Below, in pieces: positions 1 through 11,337 of a DNA stretch of 64,000 nucleotides; the first letter of the stretch is position 1, and each line of letters begins with the position of its first letter. A program made the position numbers and the translations under genes. Source of the stretch: Cannabis sativa (Eukaryota > Streptophyta > Magnoliopsida > Rosales > Cannabaceae); assembly GCF_029168945.1 (NCBI RefSeq), contig NC_083604.1, positions 74,912,211-74,976,210 of the forward strand. Direction: 5' to 3'. Under the pieces are notes generated by a model. That model searched no databases. It was not told the origin of the DNA and saw only the letters and a program-made list of their open reading frames with translations.

Positions 1-353
1 ACAGTTCACACAAGCGTGGTTTATTTAATTTTCGCCAAAAAAAATGAAAATAAAAAATTTATGCCATAATTTGATTTATTTAATGCGGTACGTGATTTAT
101 AGAAATAAATTATTTGCAAATTTAATGCAATAATGTGTTTTCTTAATTTAAATGGGTGGCCTTGATAAGTGAGGGGTCTTAGGATAGTCTTAATTTTGAA
201 TGATGGGCAAGAAGTGGTTTTGTTGAACTGTAACATACTCTAGGTGATTGGAGTATTTACAAATACAATGCATCTCTAAATTCTGCATTTAAAAGATGTT
301 GGTAGCGATGAGATTTTGGAAGTGTTTTTCACCATGACGATTTTGTTTTGCAG

Positions 354-3300
354 ATTGATGAGAATGTTCAAAGAGAAATCATTAACCACAGGTCTTTGAG
401 GCACCCGAACATTGTCAGATTTAAGGAGGTTGGTAGATTTTTTGCTTTTTTTTTTTAATCTTCCAATCCATCCCCTTTCCATTAATTAATTCGTTGCTAC
501 TCTTGCTAAATGTATAGGTCATTTTGACACCTACTCATTTAGCTATTGTGATGGAATATGCATCTGGAGGTGAACTTTTTGAGCGAATTTGCAATGCGGG
601 TCGCTTCAGTGAGGATGAGGTTCTTATTCAGATATCCTTGTTTCTTCTTATTTGTTCCTTTATTTTTTTCAGGCTGTATATTGTTGTTTCTTTTCGTGTA
701 GGCTCGTTTCTTTTTTCAACAGCTCATATCTGGTGTCAGCTATTGCCACGCAATGGTATTCAAATGTTAATTTATTTTCATTTAACTTTAATGTGGTATG
801 TCCTTTATAGCCAATGATATATTTGTTATTGTTTTCTATTTTTCTTTGTAAAGCAAGTATGCCACCGTGACTTGAAGTTGGAAAATACTCTGTTGGATGG
901 AAGTCCAGCTCCTCGGTTAAAGATATGTGACTTTGGCTATTCTAAGGTATCAAGTTATTTTCTTACACCTCCGTTTGGTTTGAGTATTGGTCCTGTATGA
1001 TTAGATTAATATAAGGATTTTGGGGTTATACTCTAAAGGTAGTTAAGTTAGTGGGAGAGTTTATTCTGTTAAAATTTTGTTGGGCTTTTACATTGTGGAG
1101 ATAAACATAAAATTTTTTGTTTGGTGAGATAAGCTACCTAGAATCCTACCAGGTTTGATGAAACAAATCTAACCAAACAAAAAGTATTTGCACGTCAATG
1201 CCCATGGTTCTTGTTTGTTCTTTGTTCGTGAGACTGATTTAATTAGAAAGCTTAATAGATGATTAAGGATTGGTGATCACAAATACTTTTACATGTAAAC
1301 AAGGGTAAGGTGCTAATCTTTTTATGCGTGGAATATTTTTTTTTCAGTCGTCAGTGCTGCATTCACAACCAAAATCCACAGTGGGGACTCCTGCATACAT
1401 CGCCCCTGAAGTATTGTTGAGGCGAGAGTATGATGGCAAGGTATAATAATGTTTTACTTACTATCAAGTCATGTTCTGAGAGTGCCTCTCTGCTTTGAAT
1501 TATAATATTAAATAATTAAGAATAAATTATAAATATGTATTTAACAACTCATTGATTGCTGGAACCAATCATTTGGTGAAAAAGTTTGGTACTAGGCTAC
1601 TAGCAATATTTATCGAAAAATCTTTCTCTGTTTATTGTGCTTATTCTGACTTCGTTGGAAGAAAGATCTCTATGTTTCTGGAGTTTTGCTGTGCTCTCTC
1701 TCTGTATATATTGTTGTAACAAAAATAATTTTAAAATGTTGTGCACATGGTCTGGATTTAGGCCACAATGAAGTCCACTATAGACCTAAACTTGACCTGC
1801 TATGAATGTAGCAAAATAATAGACCTTCCATACATTAAAATTATGCAAGGAGGAACAAGATTAGGCAAGGTGCTTGGGCTTCTAATGAGTGGAGCAGATT
1901 GGTCATTTAATCTTTAATTGGGTACTGAATATAGGTATGCCTTGGGATGGTAGAATGAGGATATATATATATAACTACGTTCTCTACTTCTACTTATGAG
2001 GGTATAGGTTGTTATGCCTTAGTTCTAAGTGTCTCGGATTATTTGGAATTTCAATTGTACTATAACACAGCATTACAGCACTCATATCCTCCAGTTCTTG
2101 GATTTACTATGGCATTACTTATTTCTAAGAGTCTGTTTCTACTGGTCTGTTAAGTTAGATCATAAAACAAAATAGTGATTTCTGTTATATTATCACTAAG
2201 AGAGGTTTTGTGGCCAACAAAAGCCTTTCTGCCACTTGCTATCTCTTGTTTACTTTTATGTTTTTGTAAAAAATATTTTCTCACTATGGAAAATGAAAGA
2301 TTCCTACTTTAGATTTTATTAACTGTAATCTGTTCCTTCAATAAATATATGCTGTTTTGAGAGAGTGTTTTAATCATAGATTGCAGATGTTTGGTCTTGT
2401 GGGGTGACTTTATATGTAATGTTGGTGGGAGCTTATCCTTTCGAGGATCCCGATGAACCACGGGATTTCCGGAAGACAATACAAGTATGTCAATTTATTT
2501 TTATTTGACATCATTAGGTACTATTATGTACATTTCTTGACTTAAGACATGTCATTATTGGTCCATGCAGAGAATTCTCAGTGTTCAGTATTCAATCCCA
2601 GAAGTTGTTCAAATATCTCAGGAGTGTCGGGAGCTAATATCAAAAATTTTTGTTGCTGATCCAGCTATGGTTAGTAAGTTTTATTCTCTTAAGATTGTTC
2701 TGCTGCAAATCTTTAGAGCAGGCTTGGCTTGCCTCTAAAGCTTTCCTATCACTAGAAGTTGGGTTTTTATATTTTTCTCGCCATAATTGGTATTTTAAGT
2801 TTTATTTCATGAACTTGCGTCTCCAACACATTCTTAAAACTTAATACTTACGCAAATTCAATGTAATCTAGAACAAAGGTGAAGTCATGTTCCATTTCCT
2901 CTCTTGCTTTTTGTGCTTCTCTCTTATCTGAAGTAAAACATGCATTGTCAAGCAGTTGAACAACACTTATCTTATCTGAACCATTTGCAGATTGTGACGC
3001 TTAACAACATTTTTGACTTTTTTAGGATAATTCTTCTAGAAAGTAATATAATATCGTTGACAAAGTCATTGATTTTTCTTTTGTTGTTGGTTTGTGCTCT
3101 GGACAATCCCAACTGTAGAAGATTTGGATTTAGCTTTCACATTTGCAAAATTCCCATCATTTTATGTGAGACTCATGAATATATTATGCAGAGAATTTCC
3201 ATGCCTGAGATAAGGAATCATGAGTGGTTTCTAAAGAACCTCCCTGCAGACTTAATGGATGAGAGGGGCAGCCAGTTCGAAGAGCCTGATCAACCCATGC

Positions 3301-3476
3301 AGAGCCTTGATGCAATCATGCAGATAATTGCTGAGGCCACAATTCCAGCAGCTGGAACTCTCGGTCTTAACCATTATATGACAGACAGCCTGGACATGGA
3401 CGACGACATGGATGACTTAGACTCCGATTCTGAGCTAGATGTTGACAGCAGTGGTGAAATAATCTATGCCATTTGA
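354..3476 (+). CDS. SNRK2.3: SnRK2 subclass III protein kinase, 3' eight exons (5' partial)
   Basis: Ser/Thr kinase of abscisic-acid signalling; subclass III SnRK2s are held off by PP2C phosphatases and phosphorylate ABF/AREB factors and channels. Exons read by frame: 354-428, 518-619, 702-755, 854-946, 1348-1440, 2380-2484, 2571-2669, 3192-3476, giving 301 in-frame residues. Visible: [15 protein letters not shown] hinge, HRDLKLEN catalytic loop (854-946), DFGYSK, activation loop [21 protein letters not shown] (1348-1440), then the SnRK2 box ([14 protein letters not shown]) and an acidic C-terminal ABA box ending SSGEIIYAI. Family members are about 360 residues, so roughly 60 residues with the glycine-rich loop and ATP-binding Lys lie in an exon left of the window. 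The acidic tail ([22 protein letters not shown]) resembles SnRK2.2/2.3 more than SnRK2.6, and the NRG1 and SKS17 neighbours favour the SnRK2.3 locus. No frame break is seen. Confidence 0.93.
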
Positions 3477-3954
3477 TTACCGGACACAGCTGCTGGTAAT
3501 TTCAAAGGAAAATTTCTGATGAAAGCACGCTACTTTTTTTTTTTTTCCGAGTTATGGCTTTGCCTGAAGAACCAGCGATGGGAATGTGTATGATAGTCTT
3601 TGATAGGTTAGAATAGGTAAATTGTTACTTGGAGTCATATGAGTAATGTTTATAAGAACATGCAGTTTTATACCTTATGTTTTATGGAGGCATTTGAAGC
3701 TTAGTGTTTTATGAGAGGTGTGGTAAAGTGGAATGAACCAGAAGTATGTGTGATAATCCCCACACCCTCATTCCTCATCCCCCTTCCATTGAACCTATTT
3801 TTATTTATCATTGCTTTTCGTTTGGTTCTGTACGTGTACTTTCTTTTCACTCTGGTGGTTTATTTGGTCATAAAATATGTGTTTGTATACTTTGTAACAA
3901 TAGCTGTCTCAACAGTTTTTATATGAAATTCGGTAGATCAGTCATCATTATTAT
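3477..3954 (+). other. 3' flank of the SnRK2 gene
   Basis: About 480 bases between the stop codon and a MITE. No conserved coding is visible; this presumably holds the 3' UTR and polyadenylation region. The short reading frames here show no family signature. Confidence 0.5.
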
Positions 3955-4331
3955 CAGGGTAAATACTATTTTGGACCCTGTGTTTTGCAAAAGTTACAGA
4001 TTGGACCCTGTATTTTGTTAAATGACAAAATGGACTCTGTATTTTCTAAAATAGTAAAAATAGGACCATGAGCTTAATTTTTGACAACTTTTTTTTTAAT
4101 ACAACCAACTTGAAGACAATGCTTAATACGAACAGATACAAAAAATGTAAACAGTTTTGTCATAGCACTTTTAGATTGGATTATAATTAAACTTTATTTT
4201 GACAAAAAATCAATTCAGGGTCCTATTTGTACTATTTTAGAAAATACAGGGTCCATTTTGTCATTTAACAAAACACAGGGTCCAATTGGTAACTTTTGTA
4301 AAACAGGGGGTCCAAAATGGTATTTACCCTT
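3955..4331. mobile_element. 377-bp MITE with ~125-bp terminal inverted repeats and ATTATTAT duplication
   Basis: The left arm begins CAGGGTAAATACTATTTTGG and the right arm, reversed, begins AAGGGTAAATACCATTTTGG. The arms stay near-identical for about 125 bases, repeating the pattern TTGGACCCTGT. The 8-bp ATTATTAT flanks both sides (3947-3954 and 4332-4339). There is no coding capacity. The 8-bp duplication and long arms fit a Mutator- or hAT-derived foldback MITE; superfamily unresolved. Confidence 0.85.
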
Positions 4332-4339
4332 ATTATTAT

Positions 4340-4669
4340 GCCTTGTGACAATTTGTATGCCTAATTTCATATTCCAATTTATGTTGTTGATTAGAATAGA
4401 AAGTGGGTTTAGCAATAAAATGAAAATGCTCAGATTGTTACCAATAAAAGAATTAATTGTTTTATCACAACAATAATGTCAACAGATGAAAAAAACATAA
4501 TAAAGGTTAAAGAATGAAAGCCCTTTGAAAGAAAACAAAGTTCTATAAATGACTATCAATTAACTTACAAACCAATCTATGTGTTAAACATGAACTGAAA
4601 GTGGAGACATTGCATTGGATGATGGACTTGCCATACAATACAGGCCAATCTTCATCACAAATGGTTAGC
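4340..4669. other. Intergenic spacer between convergent SnRK2 and NRG1-type genes
   Basis: AT-rich, with no supported gene. It contains the 3' UTR side of the minus-strand NLR gene that ends at 4670. Confidence 0.5.
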
Positions 4670-7600
4670 CTAGTTCTCAAATTGATGGTTCTCAAGCCAA
4701 TTTAAGTTAACACCATCCTTGGCAACCTTAATCTCTGTTTTTGATTCAGGAAGCAGATGAAATTCCCATAGTTCTTTTAACTCCTCATCACACACAACAT
4801 TCTCCAATCGTTTTAAGTCCAGAACTGACGAAGGCAACCCCGCTAATCTGGAGCAGTTGTTCATATTCAGCTTTGTTAAATGGCACAACTGACCTATGTT
4901 TTCAGGCAAGTTCCGAAGGCTATAACAGTTGGACATGTCAACAAATGTAAGCTTTGAGAGCTTGCAGATGGATTCTGGTAAGTTTTCCAAATCGATACAT
5001 GATCTAAACCTCAACACTAGTAGATTAATCCAGTTCCCGATTTCTTCAGGCAGTTTCGATAGATTGTGACAATGTGTTATGCTCAGCTTCTTTAGCTTGA
5101 TCAGATCACATAGTCCAGCAGGAAGTTCCTCCAAATCATCACAATAGTCAATGTTTATTTCTTCTAGATTTGGAAATACTTCTGATATCTTCACCGAACT
5201 GAAAGCTTTACCGATTTCACACATAAACAGAGACAACTTCCGCACTTTCTTCAGTACAATGTGAGTTTCTTTCAGAGAAGGAATTGAAATGCGCTCTAGT
5301 CTTATTCTTGTAAGATTGGTCAAAGAATTAAGCAGCTGAAAGTCACTTAATTCAGCTGGGAAGAAAGCATAATTTGTGATTAGGAGAACCTTTAGGTTGC
5401 TCATGTTCTTCACAAACTTGGGCAAGGCATACTTCTTCATTCTAAAGTTTAGAACTAGAACCTTAGCTTTCGGTAGTTGGATGTCAAACAATTCTGATGA
5501 GAATGATTCATCTGCAAAAATGAAAGGAAATCAATTTGATTAGGTCCAATCCAGCTGATATTCTATAGTATATTTGGATTTAGTCACTTTAGTTGAGAGT
5601 GGAGGACCGAGGTGAGAGAAGCACCAGTCGAGATAACTACTAAGGCGGCATTGAAAGGCTGCGCCTTTTCTTCATTCCACCACGTGGGAAGATCATTTCC
5701 AGTTAATTCTACAATCAATCTTTCCCTCTGTTCTTCTGGAACCTGTCTGCTCTGGTGGATAGCAAGCTCTCTAAGCATATCATGCTGAGTAACGAAGTGT
5801 TCACTGTAGTAGTCATCGACTTCGTTCTCATCTTTTCTGCTCTATCAAAAAAATAAGTTGCTTAGAACTTTATTCTTAATGAATGAAGCTATTTTATGTA
5901 TGTTAAGTTAAAGCTTAAGAGGTATTAGGCATGAGCTATGCAGTGTGGCAGAAATGAATTAAAATTTTCTTTGACCATTGAAAATAGAGTTTATATTATT
6001 ATCCGAAGACAATTAAGATGTAAGACATTTTCATACATTAGACTATTTCTATCAAATTGCTATAACATGATATAAAATTGCAGCATCAACTTGAAACTTT
6101 TAGCTAAGTGAAAACTAAAACAAAGGAACTCATACCTTGTGACCACAAGATTTGCCAGGTTCCGGATGTTAAGATCGTCAAGGTTAGTAATGGCATGGTT
6201 TTCTTTGACTCCATACAATTCTGTCATTATATCAATGAGGGCAGTTGCAGGGATTCTCTGGTCTTCCGGGAACAAACCAAGATCCATGAAACAATTCTTA
6301 AGAACAACTTGCTTCTCATCCAAGACATCTAAGATGGTTTGTAAACAAGAAAGAAGTTCACTCTCAGAATTGAGAATAGAAGAGTCTGTAGACCAGCTTT
6401 CCAATTCTCTCTCCCAGATTCTTTGGTGCTGTCCCCTTAGCGATGAACCAATTAGTTTAAGGGCAAGAGGAACTTTCTTACAGTGATCCACTACCTGCAA
6501 TTCAACACACAAAGAAAAATCAATTATTATTTAGATGGTTCCTGAAATGAAATCACTTTATCTTATCTGTGCCTAAAAAACAATAGCAGCATAGTAGCAA
6601 TGTACCTTCTTCACAAGAATATCTGGAATGTCTACATCCCCATCTTCTATTGATGCATAATGCTTGAAAATAGCCATTGCATGTTCATCACGCAACGGTT
6701 TTAATTCATATGGAGGTCCGAATCTTGTAAGCTGAAAACGGGACGTCACCAAAATCTTGTACTCTAAGTCTGGTATTTGGAAAACAAACTTCTCAACGAG
6801 TGACTCTGATCCGGACCAAACATCATCAAGGACCAACAATATAGGTTGCTTATCAATTGTGTCGAAAAGTTGTTCCAATTTGATTACTGCATCGTTGCTG
6901 TCCTTGAAAGCAGGCACACAACAACCTTTGTGTTCATAAAGTTCTTGAACAATAAGATTCAAGTTGGGACTCTTTGAAACAGTCACAAACAAGATATTGC
7001 TCTTGAATTTGTCTATACAAAATACAAAAGAAAAAAAATCTTAGTGAAAGATGCTCTAAATAGAATCATAAGCAGATAAATACACCAAAATATAAAACTA
7101 CCCAAATTTAGCAATTGAAAGTAAACTAAAGAGGCAAATAAAAACACATATTATCAACAGAAACAAAAGGGGCTATGACTAATGTTTAGATATGAATGGG
7201 TGCCTTAATTTAACACATTATCAACAGAAACAAAAAGGATTGTTTTCCATTTCAAGATATGAAAATGGTACCTCTGATTTGATCATCCTTGCAAATCTTT
7301 CTGGCTAATGTGGTCTTCCCACATCCTGGTGGAGCAGTAACTACAATTGGTACTGTTGACTCATTGACCCTTAAAAGCTTCATCTTCAACTCCTCAAGAG
7401 GCTTATTCAATCCCACTATAAAGGAGGGTGGTTCAGGAACATAGCAGCAACCCTTTAGCTCATTTTGACTAGAAAACACATCACTACTTGACTGGATTCT
7501 TCTAGTTAGAATGTCATGACTTTCCTTGGTCAAAAGAAGAGTTTCATTCATACTTCTTAAAATCTGAAAATCTATAATCTTCAGCCAACGCTCAAGATCC

Positions 7601-7935
7601 TTATCAAATTTCTGAAGCTTGGTGGTGAATTTAGGCCTTTTGTAAAAGTACCACCAATTACTATACTTGATACACTTATGAACTAGCTTTGTTCCCTCCA
7701 AGAATGTATCTTTAATACCTTCCAACTCTGATTCTGGCCGATCTAAAGCCAAATTGGATTTATCTATCTCCTCGATCAAGGGTTTCAGAGATTTTACAGT
7801 TGACTTGATGTTCTTGAGCTCACCAGAAAATAATAGAACCTTCTGTAATGGAATTTTGACCACAATATCAAACAACATTTGGAATGGGGGTCCTAGAGCT
7901 GCTCCACCAACTAATGATTCCATGCTATCCTTCAT
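4670..7935 (-). CDS. NRG1: NRG1-type RPW8-NB-ARC-LRR helper NLR, copy A (intact)
   Basis: Helper NLRs of the NRG1 clade act downstream of TIR-type immune receptors with EDS1-SAG101 (family knowledge). Exons on the minus strand: 7935-7272, 7012-6606, 6494-6136, 5836-5625, 5511-4670. They sum to 2484 bases, an uninterrupted 827-residue frame with phases 1,0,2,1. The N-terminal RPW8 domain starts MESLVGGAALGPPFQMLFD; then VPEPPSFIVGL linker, P-loop TAPPGCGKTTLAR, kinase-2 LLVLDDVW, KILVTSRF (RNBS-B), GLPL-equivalent VPLALKLIGSS, and MHD-position motif QHD (VTQHDMLREL). The last exon encodes leucine-rich repeats. The TAPPGCGKTT P-loop separates it from ADR1-type proteins (GMGGVGKTT-like). A second in-frame Met four residues downstream could be the start instead. 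Confidence 0.93.
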
Positions 7936-9304
7936 GGGTATTCAAAACTAGAACGGAAAAAATCAAATGGGTGTGTTTCAGAACCCAAGAAAATGGTGAA
8001 ACAAGAAAAACCCAGATCAAACTAATCTTCTTTTAGACAAAAGAAAAACCATTCCTTTTTGCACAATCTGAAAAGAAAAAAAACAAACAAACCCATATCA
8101 AACCAGAGAGAGAAAATGTGTATGTAGTCTCAGTGTTCGTAGTAAGGAAAATGGAGGGAATAAGTGAAAATACTGAGTTGTGAGTCAGTTACAAGGATTT
8201 CATGATTAAATATTGGTTTTTTGGTTGAGAATTGAGAAGATGTTTCTTAGAATTTTCTTAGGAAAGAAAGGTGTGAAAATATTTGCTTGGAAATGAAGCT
8301 AAGAAATTGCGAATTGACTGAGAAAAAAAATTAAAAAATGGAAGTCAATTAATCTATCTGGTATCTATGATAAGCAAAATAAATTAGGTGTTAATTTCGT
8401 ACTAGTTATAATTTTGTTCTGTTTTAACAAAATTATTTTTTTCCCTTAAACATCTTCCCAAGTTCTTTTTTTTTTTTTTTGATAAACAAACATCTTGCCA
8501 AGTTGTGTTAAGTTAGTTGTATTTTCTTTTCTTTCTTTGCCTATATTTGCTCATAATAAGTTTAAGAGAATGTTCAAAGAGATTAGTGGTAGTGGTGCTT
8601 AAGACTTTCCAATATGTTATATAGTTATTGGTACAATTAAATATTGGTCTCATTTAATTTAATGTATTAATTTTAATTTTTATGAAATATAGCTAATTAA
8701 TCATAAGAAATCATTTATTTAAGCTAAGTTTAAGAGCATTGTCATTGGACACTAACACTATGTTTGGTAAGAGGAAGAAATAGGTAGATGGAGAGGAGAG
8801 GAGAGGAGGGAGAGAGATGGGAGGAGACAACAAATCCACTTGTTTGGCAAGATTGATTGGGAGAGGGAAGGGATAGTTGGATAGAGAACAAATCTTTTCA
8901 AATTTCCAATTTAGACATTCTCTTTCTTTAATTATTTGAAATTATAAATATACTCTCATAATATAATATTAAAAAAATTACATCTAAGGACAATATAATA
9001 ATTTCATAAATAAATAGTATACATCATTTTATCACTTTTTTTTTCCACCAAACAACTTAAAAAGATTGCTACTCTCCTTCCCTCTTATTCTACATCCTCT
9101 ACTCATTCTCTATTCTTCCTATTTTCCATCTTTAAATGGCGCTCTATGATTGGTTAATGATATTTCTAAAACGTTATTTTCTTAAATTATATAAGATTCG
9201 ATACTTAAGTACACTTATGACACCAAAAAAAGTGTTAAGCACCAATAATATTTTTTAACAATTCTCTACCACATTTTAACTTAGAGTTGAGACTTAAAAA
9301 TTAC
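7936..9304. other. Upstream region of NLR copy A, repeat-rich
   Basis: No supported gene. It holds the likely 5' UTR and promoter of the minus-strand NLR. The segment about 8755-9125 begins with TGTTTGGTAAGAGG and ends in a pyrimidine-rich stretch; it looks like a degenerate foldback repeat, but I could not define its ends. Confidence 0.4.
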
Positions 9305-9430
9305 TAAGACGACATTTGGTTGAAATGACATTTTATTATTTTTAAAATAAAACCAAACAAAAAAATAGAATAAAAGTTATTTTCTTTTCATTCTATTCAT
9401 TTTTATTACTTCCAACCAAATACCACCTAA
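9305..9430. mobile_element. Short Tourist-like MITE, TAA duplication
   Basis: GACGACATTTGGTTG at the left pairs with GGTGGTATTTGGTTGG on the reverse strand at the right. TAA lies at both borders (9305-9307 and 9428-9430). The length (about 120 bp), 3-bp TTA/TAA duplication and absence of coding fit PIF/Harbinger-derived Tourist MITEs. Related longer copies occur at 46469-46785 and 48510-48785. Confidence 0.65.
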
Positions 9431-9571
9431 CCTGACAAATTACTTACATATCATTTTCTTTAGTTTTAAGGCTGATGATTGTAACATATATTTGACATTA
9501 AACTTTTAAAATCATATTTGGCTTATTACCTACTAAAAAATTGTTAAAAAAAAAAAAAATAGAGAATGTAA

Positions 9572-11337
9572 TTGAAGCCGACAACCCAACCCAAGAGAAC
9601 ACACTCCATAAAATGGGTCGAAGAGGGCAACTCTAACCAGGCCAAAGCCCAACAACCATTTGGAGTGAGAAACGGGCCAGGCCCAATTATTCCCTCGGCC
9701 TCTCTCAAGTCCTCTCCTCTCCTCCCTCTGAAACTCAAAGCTGACCAATGGCCATGTTTTTGATTGTCGAAGCGAACTCCTCCTTGCTCCAGCTTCACCA
9801 CATCAACGGTAAGACAAGTGTTATTAACCATCGCAACCACACTTTTCTTTCTTTCTCTCTCTAACTATACATATTATATTTTTTTCGGCAGGGTTAAGCT
9901 ATGAGCTGTAAAAAAAAAAACGTAGAATTGACACTTCTTAGAGACTATAAATTAGAGAAGAAAATTTGATTGATATAGATTATGAACCTTTGGAGCCCAC
10001 TATAGAATCAGGCACACATTTTTTTTTTTTTTAAAAAAAATATTTATCTATCAATGGTTGAGTTTCTTGAGTATTATCTTTTTGACAATGTTTCTGTTAT
10101 TTTGATATTTGAAATTAGATTGGAACACTAAAAGAAAGCTGTGCTGATGTTATTCTGCTTGATTGGGTTGGGAGATTTTTCTTTACTGTTCTATTCTTTT
10201 TTTTTTCTTGATGGTAGTGATATATTTGGTGCTTTTTAACTTTAAGAATGTATTTTAATAGTTTTGTGCTATATTTTCTTACACTGATTGTGATGTTTTC
10301 TTTCTTTCACTTGGATTGGTACTCTCAAAGAAAAAAGATTGGTAGTTTCTGTCAAAGACTCAAAGGAGCAAAGGAAGCTATTTGCTTAATTGAGAATTTC
10401 TAAGAAAGGTATTTTATTCACTTTCATAATTTGATTAATATCTAAATCTTAATTTATATATAAATTAATTTGTTGATGCTGTCTGTGCCTATATATAGAT
10501 TGGCTTGCCTAATACTTGATAACCCGGATAAATTTGGATTGCTAACTTTATATATCTATACATGTCTGCTATAATAGTACTGGCATTTTTCATGCGTATG
10601 TGCAAACAATCATTTTTTTTCTTTAGAAGCATTCATATAATTAAGTACATTTGTTTGATTAATTCAACACACTTTTGGTAAATTGGTCTCAAGAAGTACA
10701 AACTCTCTTGGATATATTTTGATTGTTAGTTTCTTACATAATATAAAATCACTATGTATCGAGTGAGACCAATTCTACCTTGCTACTTAGGAAGAATCAA
10801 AAAGGCTTCCTTAGAAGTAAACATTATGAGTAAGGATTGTGATAATTTTGAGTAGATATTTGTACAAAACTTGGTGAATGTTTGCTAATCCATTTAAAAA
10901 AACAAAACAAAGAAAAAAAAAAGGCTTTTTAAGCATCATTAAGGAAAAAAAAGTGAAAAAATAGCTATAATAATGTCTTCTTTCTCTTAGGTGATTATTC
11001 AACTTACTTTACACTACATTTCTTTTTTCTGAATCCCAAAGCCCTGTACTTGGTTCTTCCCTTCTGCCCTGCACCTAATTTTGAGTTAAAATTGTTGGCA
11101 AGTGCAAATATATTACTTTTTCCCCCTTACTTCATTTATAACTTTCACATTCCATGGATTTTGGCCTCTTAATTTATTTGGGTGTCAGCTTTTGAGGGGT
11201 TTGGTTTAGAGTTTAGATTCAAAAGTTGGTCTTGCTTTTTATTTAAAGGTATAGGTACAACGTGTGAAGGTTGTCATTTTGGCTGTTTGAAAATTTGGGA
11301 TGCTTGACTTGTTATTCTTTCATGTGCAGAAATGTAA
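9572..11337 (+). other. Possible leader exon and long 5' intron of the downstream PPR gene
   Basis: GC-richer sequence around 9572-9807 ends in a good donor (AACG|GTAAGA at 9808). A clear acceptor (TTTCATGTGCAG, ending 11329) lies eight bases before the PPR start codon. This suggests a spliced 5' UTR with an intron of about 1.5 kb. The putative leader has an upstream ATG around 9750 (MAMFLIVEANSS...) that would end at the ATGTAA just before the PPR start. The splice is inferred from consensus only. The intron itself is AT-rich and shows nothing else. Confidence 0.4.

Noticed and set aside
2940..3191. Upstream part of the 178-residue frame ending the SnRK2 gene
   Set aside because: It is intron; the kinase exon begins at 3192 after a clear acceptor, and the upstream residues match no SnRK2 sequence.
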